A stretch of DNA of 5,357 bases from Actinomycetota bacterium (GCA_013696185.1 JACCZA010000159.1:1-5357); one strand, 5' to 3'. Shown: positions 1 through 5,323, counted from the stretch's first letter. Notes: generated by a model not told the origin, from the letters alone. Numbers and translations are program-made.

Positions 1-594
1 CGGGGCCAGTTCGGCGACTGCCACATCGTGCTCGAGCCGCTCGAGGAGCGCGAGGGCTACGAGTTCGTCGACCAGATCGTCGGCGGGTCGATCCCGCAGA
101 GCTTCCGGCCGGCGGTGGACAAGGGCATCAAGGAGGCGATGCTCCACGGGGAGCTGGCGGGAGCGCCCGTGCAGGGCATTCGCGTGCGCCTCGTCGACGG
201 CTCCTACCACACGGTCGACTCCTCGGAGATGGCGTTCAAGATCGCGGGCTCGATGGCGTTCAAGTCCGCCTACGAGAAGGCGAGCCCCGTGCTGCTCGAG
301 CCGATCATGGAGGTGGAGGCGACCGTTCCGGACGAGGCCGTCGGTGCCGTCAACGGCGACCTCAACGCCCGGCGGGGACGGCTGCACGGAATGGAGCCGC
401 AGGCCGGCATGACCACCATCAAGGCCGAGGTGCCGATGGCGGAGATGCTCACCTACGCGCAGTCCCTGACCTCGCTCACCGGCGGCCGCGGCGATTACCA
501 CATGCAGTTCCTGCGCTACGAGGAAGTGCCGTCGCACATCGCCCAGAAGCTGATCGCCGAGCGGAGGAACGAGCACGAGGAGGCGCGCGTCTAG
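1..594 (+). CDS. fusA2: Elongation factor G-like protein (type II EF-G), C-terminal part, 5' end outside the window
   Basis: This is a translational GTPase of the EF-G family, of which only domains IV and V are in the window. The frame is open from base 1 (RGQFGDCHIVLEPLE), giving 197 codons before TAG. Domain IV carries the classical GSYHTVDSSEMAFKIAGSMA segment and the following PVLLEPIMEVE, which lines up with the end of domain IV and start of domain V in canonical EF-G. The end, LTGGRGDYHMQFLRYEEVP, has GGRGDYHM where housekeeping EF-G has a QGRANYTM-like stretch. I associate that variant with the second, EF-G-like paralogue (FusA2) of actinobacteria and Thermus; this is from memory, not an alignment. 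The GTP-binding domain is outside, so translocase function and GTPase integrity cannot be judged. The family is certain; the paralogue assignment is probable. It probably ends its own transcript, because a new promoter follows in the 78-bp gap. Confidence 0.93.
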   Translation, partial: RGQFGDCHIVLEPLEEREGYEFVDQIVGGSIPQSFRPAVDKGIKEAMLHGELAGAPVQGIRVRLVDGSYHTVDSSEMAFKIAGSMAFKSAYEKASPVLLEPIMEVEATVPDEAVGAVNGDLNARRGRLHGMEPQAGMTTIKAEVPMAEMLTYAQSLTSLTGGRGDYHMQFLRYEEVPSHIAQKLIAERRNEHEEARV

Positions 595-659
595 GGACGT
601 GCTCGCCGGCCGAGTCGTGGTCCTCCGTCCCTCAGCGGGATCGACCCCCGGGCCCTGGC

Positions 660-665
660 TATAGT
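660..665 (+). promoter_or_regulatory. -10 box (TATAGT) of a probably leaderless promoter for the zinc-ribbon gene
   Basis: TATAGT stands out in otherwise GC-rich DNA. It ends 7 bases before the ATG at 673, so the expected transcription start falls on or next to the start codon. No Shine-Dalgarno sequence precedes that ATG. No good -35 hexamer is visible at the usual 16-18 bp; the nearest TTGAC-like element (TCGACC, 641-646) is only 13 bp away. The same GCTATAGTCGG string recurs before the tRNA at 4207-4217. Confidence 0.6.
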
Positions 666-672
666 CGGCGCG

Positions 673-1290
673 ATGCGCATCACGCGAAACGCCGTCACGC
701 CGACGTGCGCGATCTGCGAGCGGACGCTGCTCCTCGGGGAGCGCGTGACCCGCTATGCGCCCGACGGCCGTGACGCCCTGGTGGACGTGTGCCCGCTCTG
801 CCAGGAGGCGGCCCAGAACCATGGGTGGGTGAAGGAGGGCAGCCCTTCCACGCCGACCGTCGCCGCCGACCGGCGCCGGGGACGCGGGCGGGGCCTGGGA
901 AAGCTGTTCGAGCCGCGCCGGCCGCCCGGCGCCGAGCCCGTCGCCGCCGAGCCGATCCTGCGCCGTCTGTCGGAGCCCGAGCTCGCGGTCGTCGATGCCG
1001 CGGATGCCTTCAACGCGAGCGACTACCGGCGAACCGTCGGCGGGATCGCCAAGAGCCTCGGCGAGCCGCGGGCGAGCATCGTCACCCTGTCGGGCTCGAA
1101 CGCCGATCTGGTCGTCACCGTCGTGTGGGACATCTCCTGGTACCAGTACCGCATCAGTCCGGGAGCGGTGCAGCCGGTGCGCCTCGCCGAGCGGGGCCAC
1201 GACCCGTCCGAGCTCGATCGGGCCTTCACCAGCTGGAATGCGCGCGTGCAGGACGACGGGCGCGTCGTTCCCGAGATCGCGCGGCTCTGA
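673..1290 (+). CDS. Hypothetical protein with N-terminal CxxC-CxxC zinc-ribbon-like module
   Basis: I do not recognise a named family. The 205-aa protein has CAIC at residues 12-15 and CPLC at 40-43, 24 residues apart. This is a typical four-cysteine zinc-binding module, with RYAPDGRDALVDV between the pairs. A basic, low-complexity linker follows (about 66-90, rich in R, G and P). The C-terminal domain (about 97-205) is ordered-looking, with SDYRRTVGGIAKSLGEPRAS and a hydrophobic VVTVVWDISWYQYRI stretch; it may be a small alpha/beta domain. There is no signal peptide or membrane segment, so it is probably cytoplasmic. The ATG at 673 is favoured because the cysteine pair begins 11 residues later and a -10 box sits at leaderless distance. 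It heads a tight run with the 70-aa gene (10-bp gap) and the aldehyde dehydrogenase. Coding is well supported; function is unknown. Confidence 0.82.
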   Translation: MRITRNAVTPTCAICERTLLLGERVTRYAPDGRDALVDVCPLCQEAAQNHGWVKEGSPSTPTVAADRRRGRGRGLGKLFEPRRPPGAEPVAAEPILRRLSEPELAVVDAADAFNASDYRRTVGGIAKSLGEPRASIVTLSGSNADLVVTVVWDISWYQYRISPGAVQPVRLAERGHDPSELDRAFTSWNARVQDDGRVVPEIARL

Positions 1291-1293
1291 GGG
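1289..1293 (+). promoter_or_regulatory. Ribosome binding site that fixes the start of the 70-aa gene
   Basis: GAGGG overlaps the TGA stop of the preceding gene and lies 7 bases before GTG at 1301. This supports that start over longer in-frame extensions reaching back to 995, which would only read through the zinc-ribbon gene in another frame. Confidence 0.5.
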
Positions 1294-1300
1294 CCGCCCG

Positions 1301-1513
1301 GTGATCTACTGCGTGATCCCGCCGGAGCTCGAGGGCGAGCTCTACGACCGCATGGTGGAGTACTACAAGGACAACCCGAACGTGTCGGTGATCGTCGACC
1401 GCCGCGAGGGCAACGATCGGCGCAGCGGCTCGGAGGACAGCCCCGACGCGGGACAGCGAGAGCTGCGCGACCGACGCCGCGTCAGGCTCCCGGGCACCTT
1501 CCCGCAGACCTGA
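1301..1513 (+). CDS. Small conserved-looking protein (70 aa) with DRREGxDRR motif, unknown function
   Basis: The predicted 70-aa protein begins VIYCVIPPELEGELYDRMVE from a GTG start and ends at TGA 1511-1513. Residues 1-33 look like a small folded alpha/beta unit: a strand (IYCVIP), an amphipathic helix (ELEGELYDRMVEYYKD) and a strand (VSVIVD). Then come DRREGNDRRSG (33-43), an acidic patch (EDSPDA), a second basic repeat RELRDRRRVR (53-62), and LPGTFPQT. I recall similar short proteins with a D/E-RR...DRR tail in actinobacteria but know no function; the basic tail would suit nucleic-acid or partner binding, which is inference. It sits 10 bp after the zinc-ribbon gene with a proper ribosome site, and its TGA overlaps the dehydrogenase ATG as TGATG, so translational coupling is likely. 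Starting further upstream would give only an out-of-frame shadow of the previous gene. Confidence 0.75.
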   Translation: MIYCVIPPELEGELYDRMVEYYKDNPNVSVIVDRREGNDRRSGSEDSPDAGQRELRDRRRVRLPGTFPQT

Positions 1514-3024
1514 TGGGGGCTATCGGCACGACGACCTTTCGCAACTTCGTCGGCGGGGAATGGGTCGAGGCGGCGAGCGGAGAGACCTTCGAGACGACGA
1601 ATCCCGCGACCGGGGAGGTGCTGGGCACGTTCCCGCGCTCGAGCGCGGAGGACGTCGACCGCGCCGTCGCGGCGGCGAACGAGGCCTTCGCCGACTGGCG
1701 GCTCGTCCCGGCGCCGAAGCGGGGGGAGGTCCTGCTCCGCTTCGCCGCTCTCCTGACCGAGCGGAAGGACGAGCTGACGCAGCTCATGACCCGCGAGATG
1801 GGGAAGGTGCTGGCCGAGGCCGGCGGGGACGTGCAGGAGGCGATCGACATGTGCGTGTACATGGCCGGCGAGGGCCGGCGCCTGTACGGGCACACGACGC
1901 CCTCCGAGCTGCGCGACAAGTTCAACATGAGCGTCAGGATGCCGATCGGCGTCGTCGGCGCGGTGACGCCCTGGAACTTCCCGATCGCGATTCCGTCGTG
2001 GAAGCTCGCGCCGGCGCTCGTCTGCGGCAACACCGTCGTCCTGAAGCCCGCCGAGGACACGCCGCTCCTGGCCGAGCGCTTCGTCGAGGTGCTCGTGGAG
2101 GCGGGGCTGCCGCCGGGTGTCGTCAACGTCGTGCACGGCTTCGGCGAGGAGGCCGGCGCGGCTCTCGTGGCCCATCCCGACGTGCCGGTGATCACCTTCA
2201 CCGGCTCGCGCGACACGGGCGTGGCGGTCACGAAGGCGGCAGCCGACCGCTTGAAGCACGTCCACCTCGAGCTCGGCGGCAAGAACGCGATCATCGTGAT
2301 GGACGACGCCGACCTCGACCTGGCGGTCGACGGCATCGTGTGGTCGGCCTTCGGCACGTCGGGGCAGCGCTGCACCGCCGCGAGCCGCGTGATCGCCCAC
2401 GAGCGGGTCTACGACGAGCTCTCGGGGCGGTTGGTGCGGGCCGCCGAGGCGATGCAGGTGGGTGCCGGCTGGGAGGAGAGCACCGACCTCGGGCCGGTGA
2501 TCAACAGGGAGGCGCTCGAGCGCATCCACGCCTACACGTCGATCGGCCGCGACGAGGGTGCCCGTCTGCTCACGGGCGGTGAGCCGGCGCGGGGCAACGG
2601 GCTCGACAACGGCTTCTTCTACCGTCCGACCATCTTCGCCGACGTCGAGCCGGAGATGCGGATCGCGCAGGAGGAGATCTTCGGGCCGACGACGGCGCTC
2701 ATCCGCGTCGGCTCCTTCGACGAGGCGATACGCGTCGCGAACGGGATCGAGTTCGGCCTCTCGTCCTCCATCTTCACGCGCGACGTCAATCGCGCCTTTC
2801 GGGCGATGCGCGACCTCGTGGCCGGGATCACCTACGTGAACGCGGGCACGACGGGCGCCGAGGTGCACCTGCCCTTCGGCGGCACGAAGCAGACCGGCAA
2901 CGGGCACCGCGAGGCGGGGCAGGCAGCGCTCGACGTCTTCACCGAGTGGAAGTCGATCTACGTCGACTACTCCGGGAAGCTGCAGCGGGCCCAGATCGAC
3001 AACGTCGAGCATCCCGCGCCGTGA
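1513..3024 (+). CDS. NAD(P)+-dependent aldehyde dehydrogenase
   Basis: This 503-aa protein, the usual length for the ALDH superfamily, oxidises an aldehyde to the carboxylic acid with NAD(P)+ in the cytoplasm. All key features are present: TPWNFP with the oxyanion Asn155, LKPAE with the cofactor Lys178, FTGSRDTG (229-236), HLELGGK with the general base Glu253, GQRCTAASR with the catalytic Cys287, and EEIFGP (387-392) with the cofactor-ribose Glu388. The C-terminal NAGTTGAEVHLPFGGTKQTG and FTEWKSIYVDYSG resemble ALDH7-like enzymes and archaeal/actinobacterial semialdehyde dehydrogenases. Substrate cannot be read from the sequence; semialdehydes are plausible. Start: ATG overlaps the upstream TGA (TGATG), leaving the N-terminal FRNFVGGEWVEA intact; no strong separate ribosome site is seen. 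The gene is followed by 49 bp and then a convergent gene. That gap has only a 4-bp CGGG/CCCG stem (3043-3053) without a T run, so no terminator is called. Confidence 0.96.
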   Translation: MGAIGTTTFRNFVGGEWVEAASGETFETTNPATGEVLGTFPRSSAEDVDRAVAAANEAFADWRLVPAPKRGEVLLRFAALLTERKDELTQLMTREMGKVLAEAGGDVQEAIDMCVYMAGEGRRLYGHTTPSELRDKFNMSVRMPIGVVGAVTPWNFPIAIPSWKLAPALVCGNTVVLKPAEDTPLLAERFVEVLVEAGLPPGVVNVVHGFGEEAGAALVAHPDVPVITFTGSRDTGVAVTKAAADRLKHVHLELGGKNAIIVMDDADLDLAVDGIVWSAFGTSGQRCTAASRVIAHERVYDELSGRLVRAAEAMQVGAGWEESTDLGPVINREALERIHAYTSIGRDEGARLLTGGEPARGNGLDNGFFYRPTIFADVEPEMRIAQEEIFGPTTALIRVGSFDEAIRVANGIEFGLSSSIFTRDVNRAFRAMRDLVAGITYVNAGTTGAEVHLPFGGTKQTGNGHREAGQAALDVFTEWKSIYVDYSGKLQRAQIDNVEHPAP

Positions 3025-3073
3025 GCCGCATCGTCCGGCTCGCGGGCGGCCCGATGGCCTCTGCCTTCTCGCG

Positions 3074-3451
3074 CTAGGTGTAGGTGAGGATGTGGAAGAG
3101 CTCGAGGTCGAGCCCGTTCGCCGACAGGCGCGCCAGCTTGGCGATCCCGTCCTCCTCCTCGAAGCGGAGCACGAGCTCGTCGCCCGTGTCTTCTGCCCCA
3201 TCGAGCTGATCGAGGCGGAAGGTGAGCGTGGAGGTCTGCTCGCCCCCGACGAAGAGCAGCCGGCCCTCGACGTTGTTCGCGCGGCCGAAGTCGTGCCCCT
3301 CGCGCAGGGTCCACTCCCAGCTCTGACGCGGCGCGATCCAGTCCTCGATCAGGTCTGCGCGGGCGCCGAGCTCCTCCTCGACCTCGACCGCCACCGGCGT
3401 GTCGGCGCGCTCGCCGGGGGTCTGACGGGGCTGTACCTCGAGCGTGACCAC
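3074..3451 (-). CDS. Hypothetical acidic protein, 125 aa
   Basis: I do not recognise the family. The gene reads leftward from GTG at 3451 to TAG at 3074. The product is strikingly acidic, with a EVEEELGARADLIEDW stretch near residues 25-40 and ELVLRFEEEDG further on. The middle holds APRQSWEWTLREGHDFGRANNVEG and FVGGEQTSTLTFRLDQLD, and the end is ANGLDLELFHILTYT. Alternating hydrophobic patterns (RLLFVG, TLTFRL, LVLRF) suggest a small beta-rich cytoplasmic domain. No signal peptide, membrane segment or cysteine motif is seen. The frame stays open further upstream to 3844, but that part is antisense to the Nif3-like gene and is low-complexity, so GTG 3451 is chosen. It is convergent with the aldehyde dehydrogenase and divergent from the Nif3-like gene across 35 bp. 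Third-codon GC bias and the non-repetitive composition argue that it is real. Confidence 0.68.
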   Translation of the reverse strand: MVTLEVQPRQTPGERADTPVAVEVEEELGARADLIEDWIAPRQSWEWTLREGHDFGRANNVEGRLLFVGGEQTSTLTFRLDQLDGAEDTGDELVLRFEEEDGIAKLARLSANGLDLELFHILTYT

Positions 3452-3486
3452 GCAGCCGCAGTTCCCGGGCCCCGCGGCCGGCAAAC

Positions 3487-3807
3487 GTGAACCGCAAGCT
3501 CGTCGTCTTCCTCCCTGCCGAGTCGCTCGACGCGGTGCGAGCGGCGCTCTTCGACGCAGGGGCGGGGCGCATCGGCGCCTACGAGCGCTGCTCCTGGCAC
3601 GCGTCTGGCACGGGCACGTTCCTCGCCGGGGAGGAGGCGTCGCCGACCGTCGGTCAGCGAGGCCGTGAGGAGCGCGTGGCCGAGCTGCGGCTCGAGACCG
3701 TCTACCCGGTCGAGCGCGAGGGCGACGTGGTGCGCGCGCTGAGGGAGGCGCACCCCTACGAGGAGCCGGCGTTCGATCTCTACGCGCTCGTCGAGCCGCC
3801 GAGGTGA
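3487..3807 (+). CDS. Stand-alone YqfO/Nif3-insert (CutA/PII-like) domain protein
   Basis: The 106-aa product matches the domain found inserted in the middle of YqfO-type Nif3 proteins and also as a single-domain protein. Diagnostic segments are KLVVFLPAESLDAVRAALFDAGAGRIGAYERCSW split as the N-terminal strand-helix-GAGxIGxY motif (residues 4-35), GTGTF (41-45), VGQRGREERVAELRLETVYP (55-74, start of the second half), and the signature AHPYEEPAFDLY (88-99). The fold is a PII/CutA-like ferredoxin fold that trimerises in relatives; the biochemical role is not settled, and a sensory or regulatory function is inferred. It lacks the dinuclear-metal Nif3 core entirely. The GTG start is chosen because the family's first beta strand begins immediately after it; no good ribosome site precedes it. 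The stop overlaps the RNase H start (GTGA), so the two are probably co-translated. Confidence 0.87.
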   Translation: MNRKLVVFLPAESLDAVRAALFDAGAGRIGAYERCSWHASGTGTFLAGEEASPTVGQRGREERVAELRLETVYPVEREGDVVRALREAHPYEEPAFDLYALVEPPR

Positions 3808-4205
3808 AGGCGCGGCTCTCCACCGACGGCGGCGCGCGCGGCAACCCCGGGCCGGCCGCCTACGGCTTCGTGCTCGAGGCCGACGACGGCACGGTGCTCG
3901 CGGCCGAGGGAGAGGCGATCGGCGTGGCGACGAACAACGTCGCCGAGTACCGCGCGCTCCTCGCGGGCCTCGAGCGGGCAGCGGAGCTCGGCGTCGACGA
4001 GCTCGAGGTCGTCTCCGACTCCGAGCTCCTGGTCAAGCAGATGCGCGGCGAGTACCGCGTGAAGAACGCGGCGCTTCGCGACCTCTGGGAGGAGGCGGGC
4101 CTGCGGGCGCGGCGGGTGGGGAGGGTCCGCTTCCGAGCAGTCCGCCGCGAGCACAACGAGCTCGCCGACCGGCTGGTGAACGAGGCCTTGGACGCGGCGC
4201 GCTGA
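3804..4205 (+). CDS. rnhA: Ribonuclease HI family protein (133 aa)
   Basis: This is a single-domain RNase H: it would cleave the RNA strand of RNA-DNA hybrids with Mg2+ or Mn2+. The start LSTDGGARGNPGPAAYGFVL carries Asp8 and the GGxRxNPGPxAxG signature. TNNVAEYRALLAGL supplies Glu48, VVSDSELLVKQM supplies Asp72, and REHNELADRLVNEAL supplies Asp122 with the nearby His117, so the full catalytic set is present. There is no N-terminal hybrid-binding domain, and the C-terminal phosphatase (CobC-like) domain of the mycobacterial relative is absent, giving the short actinobacterial/archaeal-type RNase HI. The GTG start overlaps the previous gene's TGA. In mycobacteria, RNase H/CobC, a zinc-ribbon protein and a Nif3 protein are adjacent genes, so the pairing here looks like a reduced form of that neighbourhood. 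The promoter of the following tRNA lies within its last codons. Confidence 0.92.
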   Translation: MKARLSTDGGARGNPGPAAYGFVLEADDGTVLAAEGEAIGVATNNVAEYRALLAGLERAAELGVDELEVVSDSELLVKQMRGEYRVKNAALRDLWEEAGLRARRVGRVRFRAVRREHNELADRLVNEALDAAR

Positions 4206-4214
4206 CGCTATAGT
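4188..4214 (+). promoter_or_regulatory. Probable promoter of tRNA-Gly
   Basis: TATAGT (4209-4214) ends 9 bases before the mature tRNA 5' end, so transcription would start a base or two upstream of it. TTGGAC (4188-4193) could be a -35 element with a somewhat short 15-bp spacer. The -35 region is inside the RNase H coding sequence and the -10 just after its stop codon. The tRNA may also be reached by read-through from the RNase H gene. Confidence 0.55.
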
Positions 4215-4223
4215 CGGTCGAGC

Positions 4224-4297
4224 GCGGATGTAGCTCAGTTGGCTAGAGCGTCTGCTTGCCATGCAGAAGGTCGTGGGTTCGAGTCCCATCATCCGCT
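4224..4297 (+). tRNA. tRNA-Gly (anticodon GCC)
   Basis: The full cloverleaf can be drawn by eye. The acceptor stem is GCGGATG with CATCCGC (7 bp); the D arm is GCTC/GAGC with an AGTTGGCTA loop. The anticodon arm is TCTGC/GCAGA around TTGCCAT, with GCC at 4258-4260, which reads glycine GGC/GGU. The T arm is GTGGG/CCCAT with loop TTCGAGT and one G-U pair. The discriminator is T73, as expected for bacterial tRNA-Gly. CCA is not encoded, so it must be added after transcription. The gene sits 18 bp after the RNase H stop. tRNA-Gly 3' ends are common integration sites, and the DNA immediately downstream changes in composition, but no second copy of the 3' end is in the window. Confidence 0.97.
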
Positions 4298-4321
4298 TAA
4301 AAACCTCCTGCTTAGCGGATG
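4290..4321 (+). repeat. 8-bp inverted repeat overlapping the tRNA 3' end
   Basis: CATCCGCT (4290-4297, the 3' strand of the acceptor stem plus discriminator) is matched by AGCGGATG (4314-4321) across a 16-base loop. The last seven bases of the right arm, GCGGATG, equal the first seven bases of the tRNA. TTT follows at 4322-4324. It could form a transcript hairpin acting in termination or 3'-end processing, in competition with the acceptor stem, or be a remnant of a second tRNA 5' end. A weaker TGTTTC/GAAACA pair (4320-4325 / 4340-4345) follows. The pairing is seen directly; any role is inference. Confidence 0.45.
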
Positions 4322-4627
4322 TTTCTGTCGTCAGTATTGGAAACACCGGAGACTCGTGGTCACACTCGTCTGATTCGCCTGTCACAGACTATGCCCGTCA
4401 CGAAGTCAGAGCCGGGCCGGCGGGATTGGAGGATGGACGGCGATGGATGTGAGACGGAGGAGCCGATTCCTCGACCGCCCCGTGACCGTCGAGCCTTCGT
4501 TGGCGCTGGTGAGCCCGGGCAGGAGATCACCTGGGGAGAGCTCCATGTCGGCAGCCGCAGCATCTTCCGCCGGTTTCGCCGAGGTCAGTCATCCGACCCT
4601 CCGCCGGGTCGTAATGCGCATCGACTT
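4298..4627. other. Gene-poor stretch between tRNA-Gly and the rhamnose isomerase remnant
   Basis: I see no convincing gene in these 330 bases. All frames on both strands were read. The open stretches are low-complexity, lack good starts or run into the tRNA, and none resembles an integrase, excisionase or aldolase N-terminus. By direct count, 4301-4410 has 57 G/C in 110 bases (52%), against about 68% in a sample of the RNase H gene; GC rises again from about 4411. GTCAC occurs three times (4359, 4381, 4397), without a regular spacing. The drop in GC right after a tRNA would fit an old insertion boundary or just an untranslated flank. Confidence 0.5.
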
Positions 4628-5212
4628 CTAGTAGTACGCGCTTTCGACCGCGAACGTCCCGCGCTCGTGTGCTCGTGTCTCCGCGTACCCGCCCGCGCGG
4701 AATGCCTCCACGGGGTCGGCTTCGAGACCGAGCGCCGCGCGGTGACGCGTGAGCAGCGGCCGCACGTCCGTCTCAAATGCCGCGACCAGGATGCGGTGCG
4801 CCCCGAGCACATCGCCCGCCGCCTGTGCCGCGGCGAGCGCGTCACGATCGACGAGTAGCGCCTTCGCGTACGCCGTCTGGATGTTGACGACCGACTGCAT
4901 CATCGCGTCGATCTTGCCCTCGACGTTGTGCGACTGGTCGATCATGAAGTCGATCCTCTCGACGGCCCCGGCCCCGATGATCTCGCTCATGATCCGGAAG
5001 AGCTCGAACGGGTCAATCGAGCCGACGATCAGGTCGTCGTCCGCGTACTTGCGGTTGTTGAAATGGAAGCCGCCGAGCAGCCCCTCCTCGATCAACAGAG
5101 CGACGATCTGCTCGATGTTCGTCCCCATCGGGTGGTGGCCCGTGTCGACGAGCACCTGCGCCTGCGGCCCGAGCCGCCGGCACGCGAGCGCTGCCGTCCC
5201 CCAGTCGGGCGT
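4628..5212 (-). pseudogene. rhaI: L-rhamnose isomerase, C-terminal half only (5' end lost at a breakpoint)
   Basis: An intact enzyme would convert L-rhamnose to L-rhamnulose, the first step of rhamnose use. The 194 codons from about 5212 to TAG at 4628 match the C-terminal half of the roughly 430-aa Pseudomonas stutzeri-type enzyme (TIM-barrel isomerase) very clearly. Landmarks are PDWGT, LGPQAQVLVDTGHHPMGTN, LGGFHFNNRKYADDDLIVGS, MIDQSHNVEGKID and AYAKALLVDRDAL. These keep the residues equivalent to metal/catalytic Asp254, His257, His281, Asp289/291 and Asp327. The N-terminal ~230 residues, including the metal ligand equivalent to Glu219 in SEHKMYEPA, are missing. Upstream of PDWG the frame stays open to the window edge, but there it is antisense to a dehydrogenase tail and is alanine/proline-rich, so it is not real protein. 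No internal stop or frameshift is seen, so the break is recent or an assembly artefact. No functional isomerase is expected from it. Confidence 0.85.
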
Positions 5213-5315
5213 CGCCGAGGCGATCGCGTTCTTCGCCGGCCCCCGCACCGGCAAGTCCACCGGAAACGTCGTCAACGTCGACGGCGGCGTCGCCGCCGCC
5301 GCGTACCCGCGCTGA
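5211..5315 (+). pseudogene. C-terminal tail of a short-chain dehydrogenase, probably rhamnulose-1-phosphate aldolase/dehydrogenase
   Basis: The last 34 codons before TGA read VAEAIAFFAGPRTGKSTG, then NVVNVDGGVAAAAYPR. This is the final helix, strand and cap of a short-chain dehydrogenase (the common TGxxxxVDGG end). The ending VDGGVxAAxxR is what I recall from the bifunctional protein with an N-terminal rhamnulose-1-phosphate aldolase and C-terminal dehydrogenase, which normally sits in rhamnose operons beside the isomerase. Everything upstream in this frame (4749-5210) is antisense to the isomerase and rich in Ser, so the match begins abruptly at about 5211. The rest of the gene, about 650 residues in the family, is absent. 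A strong ribosome-site-like AGGAGG follows 8 bases after the stop, as expected within an operon. Dehydrogenase tail: confident; exact family: likely, helped by the neighbour. Confidence 0.7.
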
Positions 5316-5323
5316 CCCGCGAG

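Noticed and set aside
595..623. A GGAC...GTCC / CTCG...CGAG two-part hairpin after the EF-G stop as a terminator
   Set aside because: Each stem is only 4 bp with a mismatched internal loop between them, and no T run follows; too weak to call.
3043..3053. CGGGCGGCCCG hairpin between the convergent genes as a bidirectional terminator
   Set aside because: It has a 4-bp stem and no T run on either strand.
1363..3201. A 612-aa ORF on the - strand
   Set aside because: It is antisense to the aldehyde dehydrogenase, which has every catalytic motif. The translation is rich in R, G, H and D repeats with no recognisable domain, as expected for a GC-rich shadow frame.
3780..4385. A 201-aa - strand ORF containing MGLEPTTFCMASRRSSQL
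   Set aside because: This string is the translated antisense of the tRNA-Gly gene, a known annotation artefact; the rest is antisense to RNase H.
4359..4401. Three GTCAC copies as possible integrase or regulator binding sites
   Set aside because: The unit is short, the spacing is irregular (22 and 16 bases), and no recombinase gene is present.
4443..4631. A 62-aa + strand ORF in the tRNA-isomerase gap
   Set aside because: It has a Ser/Ala/Arg-rich composition, no ribosome site, no motif and no neighbour to support it.
4319..4858. A 179-aa + strand ORF downstream of the tRNA
   Set aside because: Its second half is antisense to the isomerase fragment and its first half is low-complexity with no ribosome site; no family resemblance was seen.
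4749..5210. The upstream part of the + strand frame that ends in the dehydrogenase tail
   Set aside because: It is antisense to clear isomerase sequence (VDTGHH, FHFNNRKYADDD, DQSHNV) and looks nothing like a dehydrogenase; only 5211-5315 is kept.
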